A DNA stretch of 64,000 bases from Bradyrhizobium sp. ORS 278 (GTDB lineage: Bacteria > Pseudomonadota > Alphaproteobacteria > Rhizobiales > Xanthobacteraceae), in assembly GCF_000026145.1 (NCBI RefSeq), contig NC_009445.1:4983501-5047500 (forward strand). Direction: 5' to 3'. The translations under genes were made by a program, and so were the position numbers. Positions 1 to 8,269 of this stretch are shown piece after piece. The notes under the pieces were generated by a model. The model saw only the letters and a list, made by a program, of their open reading frames with translations, ran no database searches and had not been told where the DNA came from. Each line of letters opens with the position of its first letter. The stretch's first letter is position 1.

Positions 1-2
1 CT

Positions 3-53
3 GCGATCGTCGAGATGACGAGCGATGCTCGAACAACCTCCGCGAAGAAGTGA
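3..53 (+). CDS. possible C-terminal end of an upstream gene
   Basis: An open frame enters from the left edge and stops with TGA at 51-53, giving a 16-residue tail ending in TTSAKK. It lies on the same strand as the following ABC importer, about 50 bases upstream, so it may be the last residues of a gene in the same unit. Too little remains to name a family, and it could be chance. Confidence 0.35.
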   Translation, partial: AIVEMTSDARTTSAKK

Positions 54-106
54 GGCATCTCGGACATGCGTCAATCATCGGCGCTGCAACAATGGGGAGG
101 TCACCA

Positions 107-1297
107 ATGTCTTCCGAGCTGATCACGGCCAAGTCCAAGTGTAAGTCCAAGGGCAAGTCCAACGCCAAGCCGATGAAGGCGCGATGCCTTGCGACATGCG
201 CATCGCTCGTGCTGCTGTCGGCGTTCGCCGGCAAGGCGGTTGCGGAACCCGAGGCTGTCAAGGGCCCGGCGGCCGAGCCGGAATGCATGGTGCCGTGGAC
301 CGCCGACACGAAATTCTTCAAATACCCGGCGAAAAAGGGGCCGTATCGTATCGCGCTCGCCAATGGCTACATCGCCAACACTTGGCGCATCCAGATGATT
401 CAGACGGCGAAGGCCTATGCGGCGCAGCCAGAGGTCAAGACGAAGCTGAAGGAGTTCAAGGTCGTCTCCACCGGCGAGGACGTGCCGGCGCAGATCTCGG
501 CCATCAACAACTTCATCGACTCCGGCTATGACGCCATCGTCGTCAACGCGCAGAACCCGACGGCCTTCGGTCCGGTGATCAAGCGCGCCAAGCAGGCCGG
601 CGTCGTCCTCGTCGCCTTCGACAACATCCTCGCGACGGAGGATGCGATCAACGTCAACGTCGACCAGAAGGGCCTCGGCGAGCTCTGGGCGAATTGGCTG
701 GTCAAGAACGTGCCCGATGGCGGCAAGGTTCTCGAGGTGCGTGGCGTCGCCGGCACGTCGGTCGACACCGACCGGCACAATGGCTTCCACTCCGTACTCA
801 ACGGCTCCGGCAAGAAGTGGCAGGTCACCGAGGTCGTCGGCAAATGGGACGACGGCGTCGCGCAGAAGGCCACGGCGGACGCGATCGCCACCAACGGCCC
901 GTTTGATGCGATCTCCGGCCAGGGCGGCGACACCGGCATCGTGCAGGCGATGCTCGACGCCAAGCACAAGATGGTACCGTTCGGCGGCGAGACCGAGAAC
1001 GGCTTCCGCAAGTTCTGCGCCGCCAAGGCATCGGAAGGCCTGAAATGCTCGTCGGCCGGCACGGGGCCGGCGCAGGTCGCGGTCGCGATCAAGGTCGCGC
1101 TCGCCGCGCTGGAAGGCAAGGTCGTGCCGCAGTCGGTCAAGCTGCCGCTGGCGGTCGTCGAGGATCCCAATTTCAAGAAGGATCAGGACTACTTCCCGTC
1201 GCAGTCCGACAACTTCTTCGTCGGCAATTCCTTCCCGACCTGCGGCATCAACTTCACGGCGCAGGAGATCATGGGCCAGTCGAAGGAAAACCAGTAA
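107..1297 (+). CDS. sugar ABC transporter periplasmic substrate-binding protein (ribose/PBP1 type)
   Basis: This 396-residue protein is the periplasmic receptor of the ABC importer encoded by the next three genes. The start at 107 is chosen because GGGGAGG (94-100) lies 6 bases before it; a longer reading from 50 has no such site. The N-terminus is unusual: a lysine/serine-rich stretch (residues 9-21) precedes a hydrophobic signal segment (about 27-45) with likely cleavage after AVA near residue 46. The mature part has the two-lobe type I periplasmic binding protein pattern, with a hinge-region stretch VRGVAGTSVDTDRHNGF typical of the ribose/rhizopine branch. Four cysteines are present in the mature chain. 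The ligand cannot be read from sequence; the neighbouring polyol genes suggest a sugar or sugar alcohol. Confidence 0.88.
   Translation: MSSELITAKSKCKSKGKSNAKPMKARCLATCASLVLLSAFAGKAVAEPEAVKGPAAEPECMVPWTADTKFFKYPAKKGPYRIALANGYIANTWRIQMIQTAKAYAAQPEVKTKLKEFKVVSTGEDVPAQISAINNFIDSGYDAIVVNAQNPTAFGPVIKRAKQAGVVLVAFDNILATEDAINVNVDQKGLGELWANWLVKNVPDGGKVLEVRGVAGTSVDTDRHNGFHSVLNGSGKKWQVTEVVGKWDDGVAQKATADAIATNGPFDAISGQGGDTGIVQAMLDAKHKMVPFGGETENGFRKFCAAKASEGLKCSSAGTGPAQVAVAIKVALAALEGKVVPQSVKLPLAVVEDPNFKKDQDYFPSQSDNFFVGNSFPTCGINFTAQEIMGQSKENQ
131..166 (+). repeat. 12-base tandem repeat, three copies, in the signal-peptide coding region
   Basis: Three successive 12-base units start at 131, 143 and 155. Each begins AAGTCCAA and encodes a Lys-Ser-Lys/Asn-x tetrapeptide. 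Together they form the lysine-rich n-region of the binding-protein precursor. Such a repeat could expand or contract by slippage without breaking the frame. Confidence 0.7.
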
Positions 1298-1312
1298 GCT
1301 CGCGCCGCTCTC

Positions 1313-1349
1313 AGCCGCCGCGCAATCTCGAGGTGATTGCGCGGCGGCT
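1313..1349 (+). promoter_or_regulatory. perfect 15-bp stem-loop between binding-protein and ATPase genes
   Basis: Bases 1313-1327 and 1335-1349 are perfect reverse complements with a 7-base loop. The element sits 16 bases after the stop of the binding-protein gene and 35 bases before the ATPase start. There is no clear T-run after it. This position is classic for a hairpin that protects the 3' end of the abundant binding-protein transcript or partly terminates before the less-needed ATPase and permease genes. The structure is directly visible; the role is inferred. Confidence 0.7.
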
Positions 1350-1384
1350 TCGATGTGACCGTCGCGCCAGCGCCGAGGAAGCCA

Positions 1385-2929
1385 ATGATGATCGCGGCCG
1401 AGCCGCTGTTTCGCGCGGAAGGGTTATCCAAGCGCTATGGCGGCGTGATCGCGCTCGACCGGGCGGACCTCGAGGTTCATCCGGGCCGCATCCATGCCAT
1501 TCTCGGCGAGAACGGGGCCGGCAAGTCGACGCTGATCAAGCTCATGGTCGGCGTGGTTGCGCCCGATGAGGGCCGCATGACGCTCGAGGGACGCGAGGTC
1601 GCCTTCACCAATCCCTCCGCGGCAAATGATGCTGGGATCGTCTGCATCTTCCAGGAACTGTCGCTGATCCCCGATCTGTCGGTCGCCGACAACATCCTGA
1701 TCAGTCATCCGCCGACCCGCTTCGGCATGATCGACCGGCGCGCCCAGCGTCGCGTCGCCGAGCAGGCGCTGCGCCGCGCCGGCGCCGGCGATATCCATCC
1801 GCGGGCGCTCGTGCGCGACCTGCCGCTGTCGCGCCGGCAGATGGTCGAGATCGCCAAGGCGCTGGCGCGGCAGCCCAAGATCCTGATCCTCGACGAGGCG
1901 ACATCGGCATTGACGGCCGCCGACGTCACCAAGGTGTTCGAGGTGCTGAAGCGGCTGCGCAGTGAAGGCCTCGCGCTGCTCTACATCTCTCATCGCATGC
2001 ACGAGATCGCCGAGCTCGCCGACGATTGCAGCGTGTTCCGCAACGGCCGGAGGATCTCGACCTTCGCCGCCGGCGCCAAGACCGACGCCGAGGTGATCGA
2101 GCTCATGATCGGCCGCGAATACAAGCACGCCTTCCCTGACAAGCCGGTCCGAAATCCCGACGGCCGGCCACCCGCCTTGCGCTGCAAGGCTCTCGGCTGG
2201 GGCGACCGGCTCAGAGACATTTCCTTCGCGCTGCATCAAGGCGAGATCATCGGCCTCGGCGGTCTCGACGGCCAGGGCCAGCGCGAGCTGCTGCTGGCGC
2301 TTTTCGGCGTGCTTCGCGATGTGAGCGGCGACATTTCCATCGACGGCAGCAAGGTCGCGATCGATAGCCCCGTCGCCGCCAAGTCCGAGCGCACCGGTCT
2401 CGCGCTGATCCCGGAGGATCGCAAGACCGAGGGGCTGATGCTGCCGATGTCGGTGCGCGACAATCTCTCCGCGGCCGCGTTCGACCGCTTCGCGCGGTTC
2501 GGCATCATCGACCGGAAGCGGCAGTCGGCGCTGATCGACGAGATGATCCGCCTGATCGAGATCAAGACCGCCTCCCCTGACCTGCCGGTCAGCGCGCTGT
2601 CCGGCGGCAATCAGCAGAAGGTGGTGATCGCGAAATGGCTGATGAACAGGCCGCGCATCATCCTGCTCAACGATCCTACCCGCGGCATCGATGTCGGCAC
2701 TAAGCAGGAAATCTACCGGCTGCTGCGCCGGCTCGCCGACGAGGGCGCCGCGATCCTGCTGTATTCGACGGATTATGACGAGCTGATCGGCTGCTGCGAC
2801 CGCGTGCTGGTGATGTATGACGGGGCTGTCAGGCGCGAGCTCGCGGGCGCCGAGATCACCGAGCGCGCGCTGGTCAGCAGCGCCCTCAATGTCGATGATG
2901 GCGAACCGGCGAAAGCGAGCGCGCCATGA
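1385..2929 (+). CDS. sugar ABC transporter ATP-binding protein, tandem-domain (RbsA type)
   Basis: This protein of about 514 residues carries two fused nucleotide-binding domains, as in RbsA/MglA/XylG importers. The first has Walker A GENGAGKST near residues 42-50, a Walker B ILILDEATSAL and a degenerate signature LSRRQMVE. The second lacks a proper Walker A (GLGGLDGQGQREL region), as is usual in the family, but has the good signature SGGNQQK. Its Walker B reads LLNDPTRGID, with Asp where the catalytic Glu normally sits. ATG codons at 1385 and 1388 are both possible, with GAGGAAG at 1375-1381; a longer reading from 1337 would run through the stem-loop and is rejected. The stop overlaps the permease start by four bases. 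Confidence 0.88.
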   Translation: MMIAAEPLFRAEGLSKRYGGVIALDRADLEVHPGRIHAILGENGAGKSTLIKLMVGVVAPDEGRMTLEGREVAFTNPSAANDAGIVCIFQELSLIPDLSVADNILISHPPTRFGMIDRRAQRRVAEQALRRAGAGDIHPRALVRDLPLSRRQMVEIAKALARQPKILILDEATSALTAADVTKVFEVLKRLRSEGLALLYISHRMHEIAELADDCSVFRNGRRISTFAAGAKTDAEVIELMIGREYKHAFPDKPVRNPDGRPPALRCKALGWGDRLRDISFALHQGEIIGLGGLDGQGQRELLLALFGVLRDVSGDISIDGSKVAIDSPVAAKSERTGLALIPEDRKTEGLMLPMSVRDNLSAAAFDRFARFGIIDRKRQSALIDEMIRLIEIKTASPDLPVSALSGGNQQKVVIAKWLMNRPRIILLNDPTRGIDVGTKQEIYRLLRRLADEGAAILLYSTDYDELIGCCDRVLVMYDGAVRRELAGAEITERALVSSALNVDDGEPAKASAP

Positions 2930-3906
2930 GCGAGTGGCGGTACTGGCTCGCCGAGCGGCGCGGCACCCTGCTCGCGATCGGCATCTTCGTCGCGATGTTC
3001 CTGATCTATGCGACCAATCATCCGGCCGGCTTCAGCGCCAACATGGTGCAGACCGCGTCCAACAAGGCGACCCTGCTCGCCTTCGTCGCCATGGCGCAGG
3101 CGATCGTGGTAATCACCGCCGGCATCGATCTCTCCGTGGGCATGATCCTGACGCTCACCAACTGCCTTGCTTCCTGGATCGTCGTCGGCACCGCCACCGA
3201 GACGGCGCTCGGCGTGATCGGCGTACTCGGCACCGGCATCCTTTGCGGCATGGTCAACGGCGCGATCGTGATCTTCGGCCGCCTGCAGCCGATCGTCACC
3301 ACGATCGCCACCGGGGCGATGTACTACGGCGTCGCGCTGATGCTGCGCCCCAATCCCGGCGGCTCGGTGAACGAGACGCTGGCGGATGCGCTGACGGGCC
3401 GGCTGTTCGGCGTCGTGCCGACCAGCCTCGTAGCGCTGGCCGCGGCGGCGGTCTTGATCTGGCTGCCCTATAGCCGCTCGACGATCGGCCGCGCCGCCTT
3501 CGCCACCGGCTCTTCGGAAGTCGCCGCCTACATGTCGGGCGCTCCGGTGCGCGCCGCCAAGTTCATGGCCTACACACTCGCCGGCCTGTTGTCGGCGATC
3601 GGAGGTCTGTTTCTCACGTTCTTCTCGTACACCGGCGAAGCGGCCCATGCGAGCGGCAACGCCTATACGCTGTTCTCGATCGCGGCCGTCGTGCTCGGCG
3701 GCGTCTCGCTGATGGGCGGACGCGGCAGCGCCATCGGCGCGATCTTCGGCGCGCTCGCCTTCCGCACGATCGGCGATCTGCTTTTCGTGTTCGACTTCGA
3801 TCCGCTCTGGCAGCCGCTGTTCCAGGGCCTGGTGCTGATGCTCGCGGTCTCGATTGGCGCGTTCGGGCTGCTGCGCGTGCGCAATCGACTGGAGTGGTTC
3901 GGATGA
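2926..3906 (+). CDS. sugar ABC transporter permease 1 (RbsC type)
   Basis: This 326-residue, very hydrophobic protein has about eight to ten predicted membrane segments and the conserved BPD_transp_2 loop GIDLSVGMILTLTN near residues 67-80, found in ribose/xylose importer permeases. The C-terminal half carries AVVLGGVSLMGGRGS, the typical coupling-region sequence. It overlaps the ATPase stop in an ATGA arrangement and overlaps the next permease the same way, so the units are translationally coupled. Together with the following gene it forms the heterodimeric membrane channel. The substrate is unknown. Confidence 0.87.
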   Translation: MSEWRYWLAERRGTLLAIGIFVAMFLIYATNHPAGFSANMVQTASNKATLLAFVAMAQAIVVITAGIDLSVGMILTLTNCLASWIVVGTATETALGVIGVLGTGILCGMVNGAIVIFGRLQPIVTTIATGAMYYGVALMLRPNPGGSVNETLADALTGRLFGVVPTSLVALAAAAVLIWLPYSRSTIGRAAFATGSSEVAAYMSGAPVRAAKFMAYTLAGLLSAIGGLFLTFFSYTGEAAHASGNAYTLFSIAAVVLGGVSLMGGRGSAIGAIFGALAFRTIGDLLFVFDFDPLWQPLFQGLVLMLAVSIGAFGLLRVRNRLEWFG

Positions 3907-4883
3907 GCGACGCAACGGCAACCCGGCCGGTCGCTCGCGGGATAGGCTGGCTGCGGCGAATCGATCCGGCGGTGGCGGCCTCGTTCGGCTGCATCCTGCT
4001 GCTGCTGCTCGTCGGCAGCCTCTACTCGCGCAGCTTCCTGTCGCCGGACTATCTGCTGCAGCAGCTGAAGGTCGCGAGCTTTCTCGGCGTGATCGCCACC
4101 GGCATGATGCTGGTGATCCTGCTCGGCCAGATCGATCTCTCGGTGCCCTGGGTCGTTACGACAGGCGCGATGATGGCCTGCGCCGCCGCGGCGCATGGCA
4201 CGACCGGCGCCATCCTCGCGATCCCCTTCGGCATCCTCTGTGGCGCCGCCATCGGTCTGCTCAACGGCATCGGCGTCGCCTATTTGCGCATTCCCTCGAT
4301 GATCATCACGCTGGCCGCCAACGCGGTCGCGCAAGGCCTGATGGTCGCCTACACCGGCGGCTTCTCGCCGCAGGATTCCGCCTCCAGGGCGATGCGCTAT
4401 CTCGCCACCGGAACGGCCGTTCCCGGCCTTCCGAATGCGGTGCTCGCCTGGGCGATCATCGGAGCCGCCGCGGTCTGGCTGCTGTCTCGCACCACCTTCG
4501 GCCGCGCCATCTATGCCATCGGCAACCGCGAGCGCGCCGCGTATCTCTCCGGCATCGATACGCGCCGGATCACGATGCTGGCGTTCATGCTGTCGGGCGC
4601 CCTCTCTGCCTTCGGCGGCGTGCTGCTCGCCGGCTACGCCTCGAAGGCGGCGCAGTCGATGGGCGATGCCTATCTGCTGCCGTCGATTGCCGCGGTCGTG
4701 CTCGGCGGCACACATATCCTCGGCGGCCGCGGCAGCTATCTCGGCACCATCGCCGGGGTCATCCTGATCACGCTGCTGCAGTCGATCCTCTCGGTGATGC
4801 AGATCAGCGAGGCCGGCCGCCAGCTGATCTATGGCGCGGTGATCATCCTGATGCTGCTGATCTACGGCCGCCAAAAGGAGTGA
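3903..4883 (+). CDS. sugar ABC transporter permease 2 (RbsC type)
   Basis: This 326-residue integral membrane protein is paralogous to the preceding permease. It carries the matching motifs GQIDLSVPWVVTTGAMM and AVVLGGTHILGGRGSY. The ATG at 3903 overlaps the upstream stop as ATGA and has GGAG at 3891-3894; a GTG at 3894 is an alternative. It ends the importer unit, 36 bases before the converging GlpD-like gene. No convincing terminator is visible in that short gap. Confidence 0.86.
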   Translation: MSDATATRPVARGIGWLRRIDPAVAASFGCILLLLLVGSLYSRSFLSPDYLLQQLKVASFLGVIATGMMLVILLGQIDLSVPWVVTTGAMMACAAAAHGTTGAILAIPFGILCGAAIGLLNGIGVAYLRIPSMIITLAANAVAQGLMVAYTGGFSPQDSASRAMRYLATGTAVPGLPNAVLAWAIIGAAAVWLLSRTTFGRAIYAIGNRERAAYLSGIDTRRITMLAFMLSGALSAFGGVLLAGYASKAAQSMGDAYLLPSIAAVVLGGTHILGGRGSYLGTIAGVILITLLQSILSVMQISEAGRQLIYGAVIILMLLIYGRQKE

Positions 4884-4919
4884 TCAGCGCGACGACGCTC
4901 GCGGAGCCTGCGCTGAACT

Positions 4920-6428
4920 CTACAGCTGCGCCTCGAAAGCCTCGCGCTCGGCGCGGGTCAGGTGCAGGCCGTGCTTGGTCCGGCGATCGAGCACATCGGC
5001 CGCCGTCATCGCCCACTCGCGCTCGCGCAAATAGGCGAGCTCGCGCTCGTAGAACGTGCCACCGAAATGGCGGCCGAGATCATCACGCCGGCGCGCCGAG
5101 CCGAGCAGATCGCGCGCGCAGCTGCCATAGAGCCGGGCGTAATGCGCGACCGTCTCGCGCGGGAGGTCCGGATAGTCGCGCGCGAGGCCGTCGAGGAACC
5201 GGTCGAAGGATCCGCCCAGATCGCCGCCCGGCAGGCAGGCGGCCACCGTCCAGGCCGGACCCATCCGCGGAAACCACGGCCCGAGCCGCTCCAGCGCGTG
5301 CTCGGCGAGCTTGCGGAAGGTCGTGATCTTGCCGCCGAAGATCGACAGCAGCGGCGGCTGCTCGGCCGTGCCGTGAACCTCGAACACGTAGTCGCGTGTC
5401 ACAGCCGAGGGATTGTCGGCATTGTCGTCGTACAAGGGGCGCACGCCGGAGAAGGCATGAATGATGTCGGCCCTGACCGGCGCTGCGCGAAAATAGCGAT
5501 CGAGCACCGCCAGCAGGTAGTCGATCTCGCCGCCATCGATCGCAACATCCTCCGCGCGGCCGTCATGCACGATGTCGGTGGTGCCGATCAGCGCGAGGTC
5601 GGTCTCGTAGGGGTTGACGAAGATGACGCGGCGGTCGGTGTTCTGCAGCAGATAGGCCTGCGATCCGCCCCAGAATTTCGGCACCACGAGATGGCTGCCC
5701 TTCACCAGCCGCACATTGTGCGCCGAGTTGAGGCCGGCGACACCCTGCACGACGTCTTGGACCCAGGGACCTGCCGCATTCACCAGCGCCTTCGCGCGCA
5801 CGCTGCGCAGCTCTCCGCTGTCCGACCGCATCTCCAGCCGCCAGCACTCGCCCTCGCGGCGCGCGCTGACTGCGCGCGTGCGCGGAAGGATGACGGCGCC
5901 CTTGCGCGCGGCATCGACCAGATTGAGGATGACGAGCCGGGCATCATCGACCCAGCAGTCCGAATATTCGAAACCGCGGCGGAATTCGGGACGCAGCGGC
6001 GCGCCTTCCGGCTCATGCGCGAGATCGACGTTGCGGCTCGCCGGCAGCTGCTTGCGGCCGCCGAGATGGTCGTAGAGAAACAGTCCGGTGCGTACCAGCC
6101 AGGCCGGCCGCTGCTCCGGCGAATGCGGCAGCACGAAGCGCATCGGCCAGATGATGTGCGGCGCCGAGGCCAGCAGCACCTCGCGCTCGATCAGCGCCTC
6201 GCGGACCAGGCGAAACTCGTAATATTCGAGGTAGCGCAGGCCGCCATGAATCAGCTTGCCGGAGCGCGACGACGTCCCTTGCGCAAAATCATCCTTCTCA
6301 CACAGCAGCACGGTCAGGCCGCGGCCGGCGGCATCACGGGCGACACCAGCGCCATTGATGCCGCCGCCGATGACGGCGAGGTCCAACAAGCCATCATCGG
6401 ATACGCTGCGTGAGACCGGTGCGTTCAT
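4920..6428 (-). CDS. FAD-dependent glycerol-3-phosphate dehydrogenase family protein (GlpD/EryB-like)
   Basis: The 502-residue protein has a GlpD-family layout: N-terminal FAD-binding GGGINGAG (residues 21-28), the GlpD hallmark RSGKLIHGGLRYL, a substrate/FAD domain with VNAAGPWV, and a C-terminal helical domain. Such enzymes oxidise a polyol phosphate at the membrane and pass electrons to quinone. In GlpD the substrate is glycerol 3-phosphate; the related EryB acts on erythritol phosphate. The neighbouring EryD-like regulator and EryA-like kinase favour a polyol-phosphate role here, which is inference. It is the last gene of the ten-gene leftward unit, and its start overlaps the aldolase stop by four bases. 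Confidence 0.85.
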   Translation of the reverse strand: MNAPVSRSVSDDGLLDLAVIGGGINGAGVARDAAGRGLTVLLCEKDDFAQGTSSRSGKLIHGGLRYLEYYEFRLVREALIEREVLLASAPHIIWPMRFVLPHSPEQRPAWLVRTGLFLYDHLGGRKQLPASRNVDLAHEPEGAPLRPEFRRGFEYSDCWVDDARLVILNLVDAARKGAVILPRTRAVSARREGECWRLEMRSDSGELRSVRAKALVNAAGPWVQDVVQGVAGLNSAHNVRLVKGSHLVVPKFWGGSQAYLLQNTDRRVIFVNPYETDLALIGTTDIVHDGRAEDVAIDGGEIDYLLAVLDRYFRAAPVRADIIHAFSGVRPLYDDNADNPSAVTRDYVFEVHGTAEQPPLLSIFGGKITTFRKLAEHALERLGPWFPRMGPAWTVAACLPGGDLGGSFDRFLDGLARDYPDLPRETVAHYARLYGSCARDLLGSARRRDDLGRHFGGTFYERELAYLREREWAMTAADVLDRRTKHGLHLTRAEREAFEAQL

Positions 6429-7213
6429 CGCGTCGCGCTACGCTTCGTCTCGGGCTTGCGCCGGGCTGCGGCCGCACGCGTCTTGGTGCCGGCTTTGGCA
6501 GCTGGCTTGGCAGCAACCTTGACCGCCTTCTTGACGGGCTTCGCTGACTTTGTCGTCTTCTGGTCCTGCAGCCCGTAGGTCGAAAAGCCCTGCGCCGTCT
6601 CGGCGATCTCGGCATCGCCCAGGATGTGCGGCTGTCCCAGCGCGAGCGAAAGATAATACTGCTTCGCGATGGTCTCGAGCTCGACCGCGAGCCACATCGC
6701 CTTGTCGAGATTGGCGCCGACGGCGATCATGCCATGGTTGGCGAGCAGGCAGCCGTTGCGTCCCTTCAGCGCTTCCAGCGCCAGCTCGGACAGTTCGGCC
6801 GTGCCGAAACGCGCATAGCCGGCGCAACGGATGTCGGTGCCGCCGAACGCCGCCATCATGTAGTGGCAGGCCGGAATCGGCTTGCGCGCAATCGCAAGCA
6901 CGGTGGCGTAGGTCGAATGCGTATGCACGACGCCGCCGACATCCGGGCGTCCGCGCATGATGTCCAGATGGAAGCGCCATTCCGTCGACGGCTTCAACGG
7001 CCCTTCCCAGGAGCCATATTCGCCGTCGAGCGGCATCGATGCGATCATCTCCGGCTTCATCGAATCATAGGGTGTCGCCGACGGCGTAATCAGCATTCGG
7101 TCCTTGTAGCGGGCCGAGATATTGCCGGACGTGCCCTGATTCAGACCCGAGGCGTTCATCCACCGGCACTTGGCGATGATGGTCTCGCGGAGCTGTCGTT
7201 CCTCGCGATTCAT
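6425..7213 (-). CDS. class II (zinc) aldolase, FucA-like, with lysine/alanine-rich C-terminal tail
   Basis: The first 217 or so residues match class II aldolase/adducin enzymes such as L-fuculose-phosphate aldolase. The catalytic Glu78 and zinc ligands His97, His99 and His160 have exactly the spacing of E. coli FucA E73/H92/H94/H155. The enzyme is expected to cleave a ketose 1-phosphate to dihydroxyacetone phosphate and an aldehyde. Residues about 218-262 form an added tail rich in Lys, Ala, Pro, Arg and Thr (AVKVAAKPAAKAGTK-like), resembling histone H1-type tails and absent from FucA. The gene overlaps the dehydrogenase start (ATGA) and follows the 2-hydroxyacid dehydrogenase by 15 bases, so it is co-transcribed. 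Confidence 0.85.
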   Translation of the reverse strand: MNREERQLRETIIAKCRWMNASGLNQGTSGNISARYKDRMLITPSATPYDSMKPEMIASMPLDGEYGSWEGPLKPSTEWRFHLDIMRGRPDVGGVVHTHSTYATVLAIARKPIPACHYMMAAFGGTDIRCAGYARFGTAELSELALEALKGRNGCLLANHGMIAVGANLDKAMWLAVELETIAKQYYLSLALGQPHILGDAEIAETAQGFSTYGLQDQKTTKSAKPVKKAVKVAAKPAAKAGTKTRAAAARRKPETKRSATR

Positions 7214-7228
7214 TTGGAAAACCTTTCG

Positions 7229-8269
7229 TCAGCAGGGATTGAGCGGCGGCTCGCCGGCGAGATAGCGGCGAACCTCTTCGGCCGCCTGGTCGGCGGCGAT
7301 GGTGACGGTTCGGACGGAGGCGCCGGCGATGTGCGGCGTCAGCGTCACGTTGGGCAGTTGCAGCAGCGGCCAGTCCGGCGGCACCGGCTCGATCGCGAAG
7401 GTGTCGAGCATCGCACCGGCGAGCCGCCCCGAGCTCAGCACCTCGAACAGCGCCTTGTAGTCGACCAGCGGCCCGCGCGCCGTGTTGATCAGGATCGCGC
7501 CCGGCTTGATCCGCGCCAGCGCCTCGCGATCGATGAAGCCGGTGGTCTCCGACGTCACCCTGGCATGCAGGCTGATGACGTCGGCGCGCGACAGCAGCTC
7601 GGCCAGCGCGACATGCTCGACGCCGTCATTGCGGTCCTGGGCGGTGAGTTGGACGTAGGGGTCCGTCACCAGGATCCTGCAGCCGAACGCTTTCAGCAAC
7701 TTCACCACGCGGGTGCCGATCGCGCCATAGCCGACGATGCCGACGGTCATCTCGCCGAGCTCGCGGCCCGTGCGATCGGCACGGTAGAGATCGCCGCGCC
7801 ACTCCCCGCCCCGCATCGATTCATGGCCGCTGCGGATCAGCCGAGTCTCGGCGAGCATCGCGCCGATGGTGAATTCGGCGACCGCGCTGGCGTTACGACC
7901 GGGTGTGTTGACGACGAGCACACCGTGATCACGCGCCGCCTGCATGTCGACATTCACCGGGCCGCCGCGCGACACCGCGATGAATTTCAGCCGCGGCAGC
8001 CGCTGCAGCATCGCGCGCGAAATCGGCGCCAGATGGGTCACCAGCAGCGGTGCCTCGCCGATGAAATCGGCGAGCTCATCGGGATCGCCCATGAACTCCT
8101 TGAGACCGTCGAGCTTGGAGCCGGCATAGCCATGCTCCATCGGCTCGTCCGGCCAGGGCTGCTCGAGCATGCGGATGTCGAGATGATCGCCGCAGATCGC
8201 CGTGATGCGTTCGGCGAACACCGAGGGCAGCATGAAACGGTCGCCGATGATGGCGATGGAGCTAGACAT
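7229..8269 (-). CDS. D-isomer-specific 2-hydroxyacid dehydrogenase family protein
   Basis: The 346-residue protein has the SerA/GhrB-type fold. The NAD(P)-binding motif GYGAIG lies at residues 180-185, and the catalytic triad is Arg265 (NTARGPLVD), Glu294 (FAIEPVP) and His313 (TPHIAGAS). It should interconvert a 2-hydroxyacid and 2-ketoacid; the substrate is unknown. The ATG at 8269 is chosen because it overlaps the end of the upstream kinase by 8 bases and lies at the family's normal N-terminus; a longer reading would enter the kinase gene in another frame. Its presence suggests that one aldolase product, or an oxidised form of the sugar, passes through an acid stage. Confidence 0.83.
   Translation of the reverse strand: MSSSIAIIGDRFMLPSVFAERITAICGDHLDIRMLEQPWPDEPMEHGYAGSKLDGLKEFMGDPDELADFIGEAPLLVTHLAPISRAMLQRLPRLKFIAVSRGGPVNVDMQAARDHGVLVVNTPGRNASAVAEFTIGAMLAETRLIRSGHESMRGGEWRGDLYRADRTGRELGEMTVGIVGYGAIGTRVVKLLKAFGCRILVTDPYVQLTAQDRNDGVEHVALAELLSRADVISLHARVTSETTGFIDREALARIKPGAILINTARGPLVDYKALFEVLSSGRLAGAMLDTFAIEPVPPDWPLLQLPNVTLTPHIAGASVRTVTIAADQAAEEVRRYLAGEPPLNPC

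Noticed and set aside
101..967. Long open frame opposite the first binding-protein gene
   Set aside because: Its codons are the antisense of a well-supported gene in GC-rich DNA, and no family pattern is seen. The same applies to the other long frames opposite real genes throughout the window, for example 2773-3921, 4962-6413, 13868-16546 and 47541-49076.
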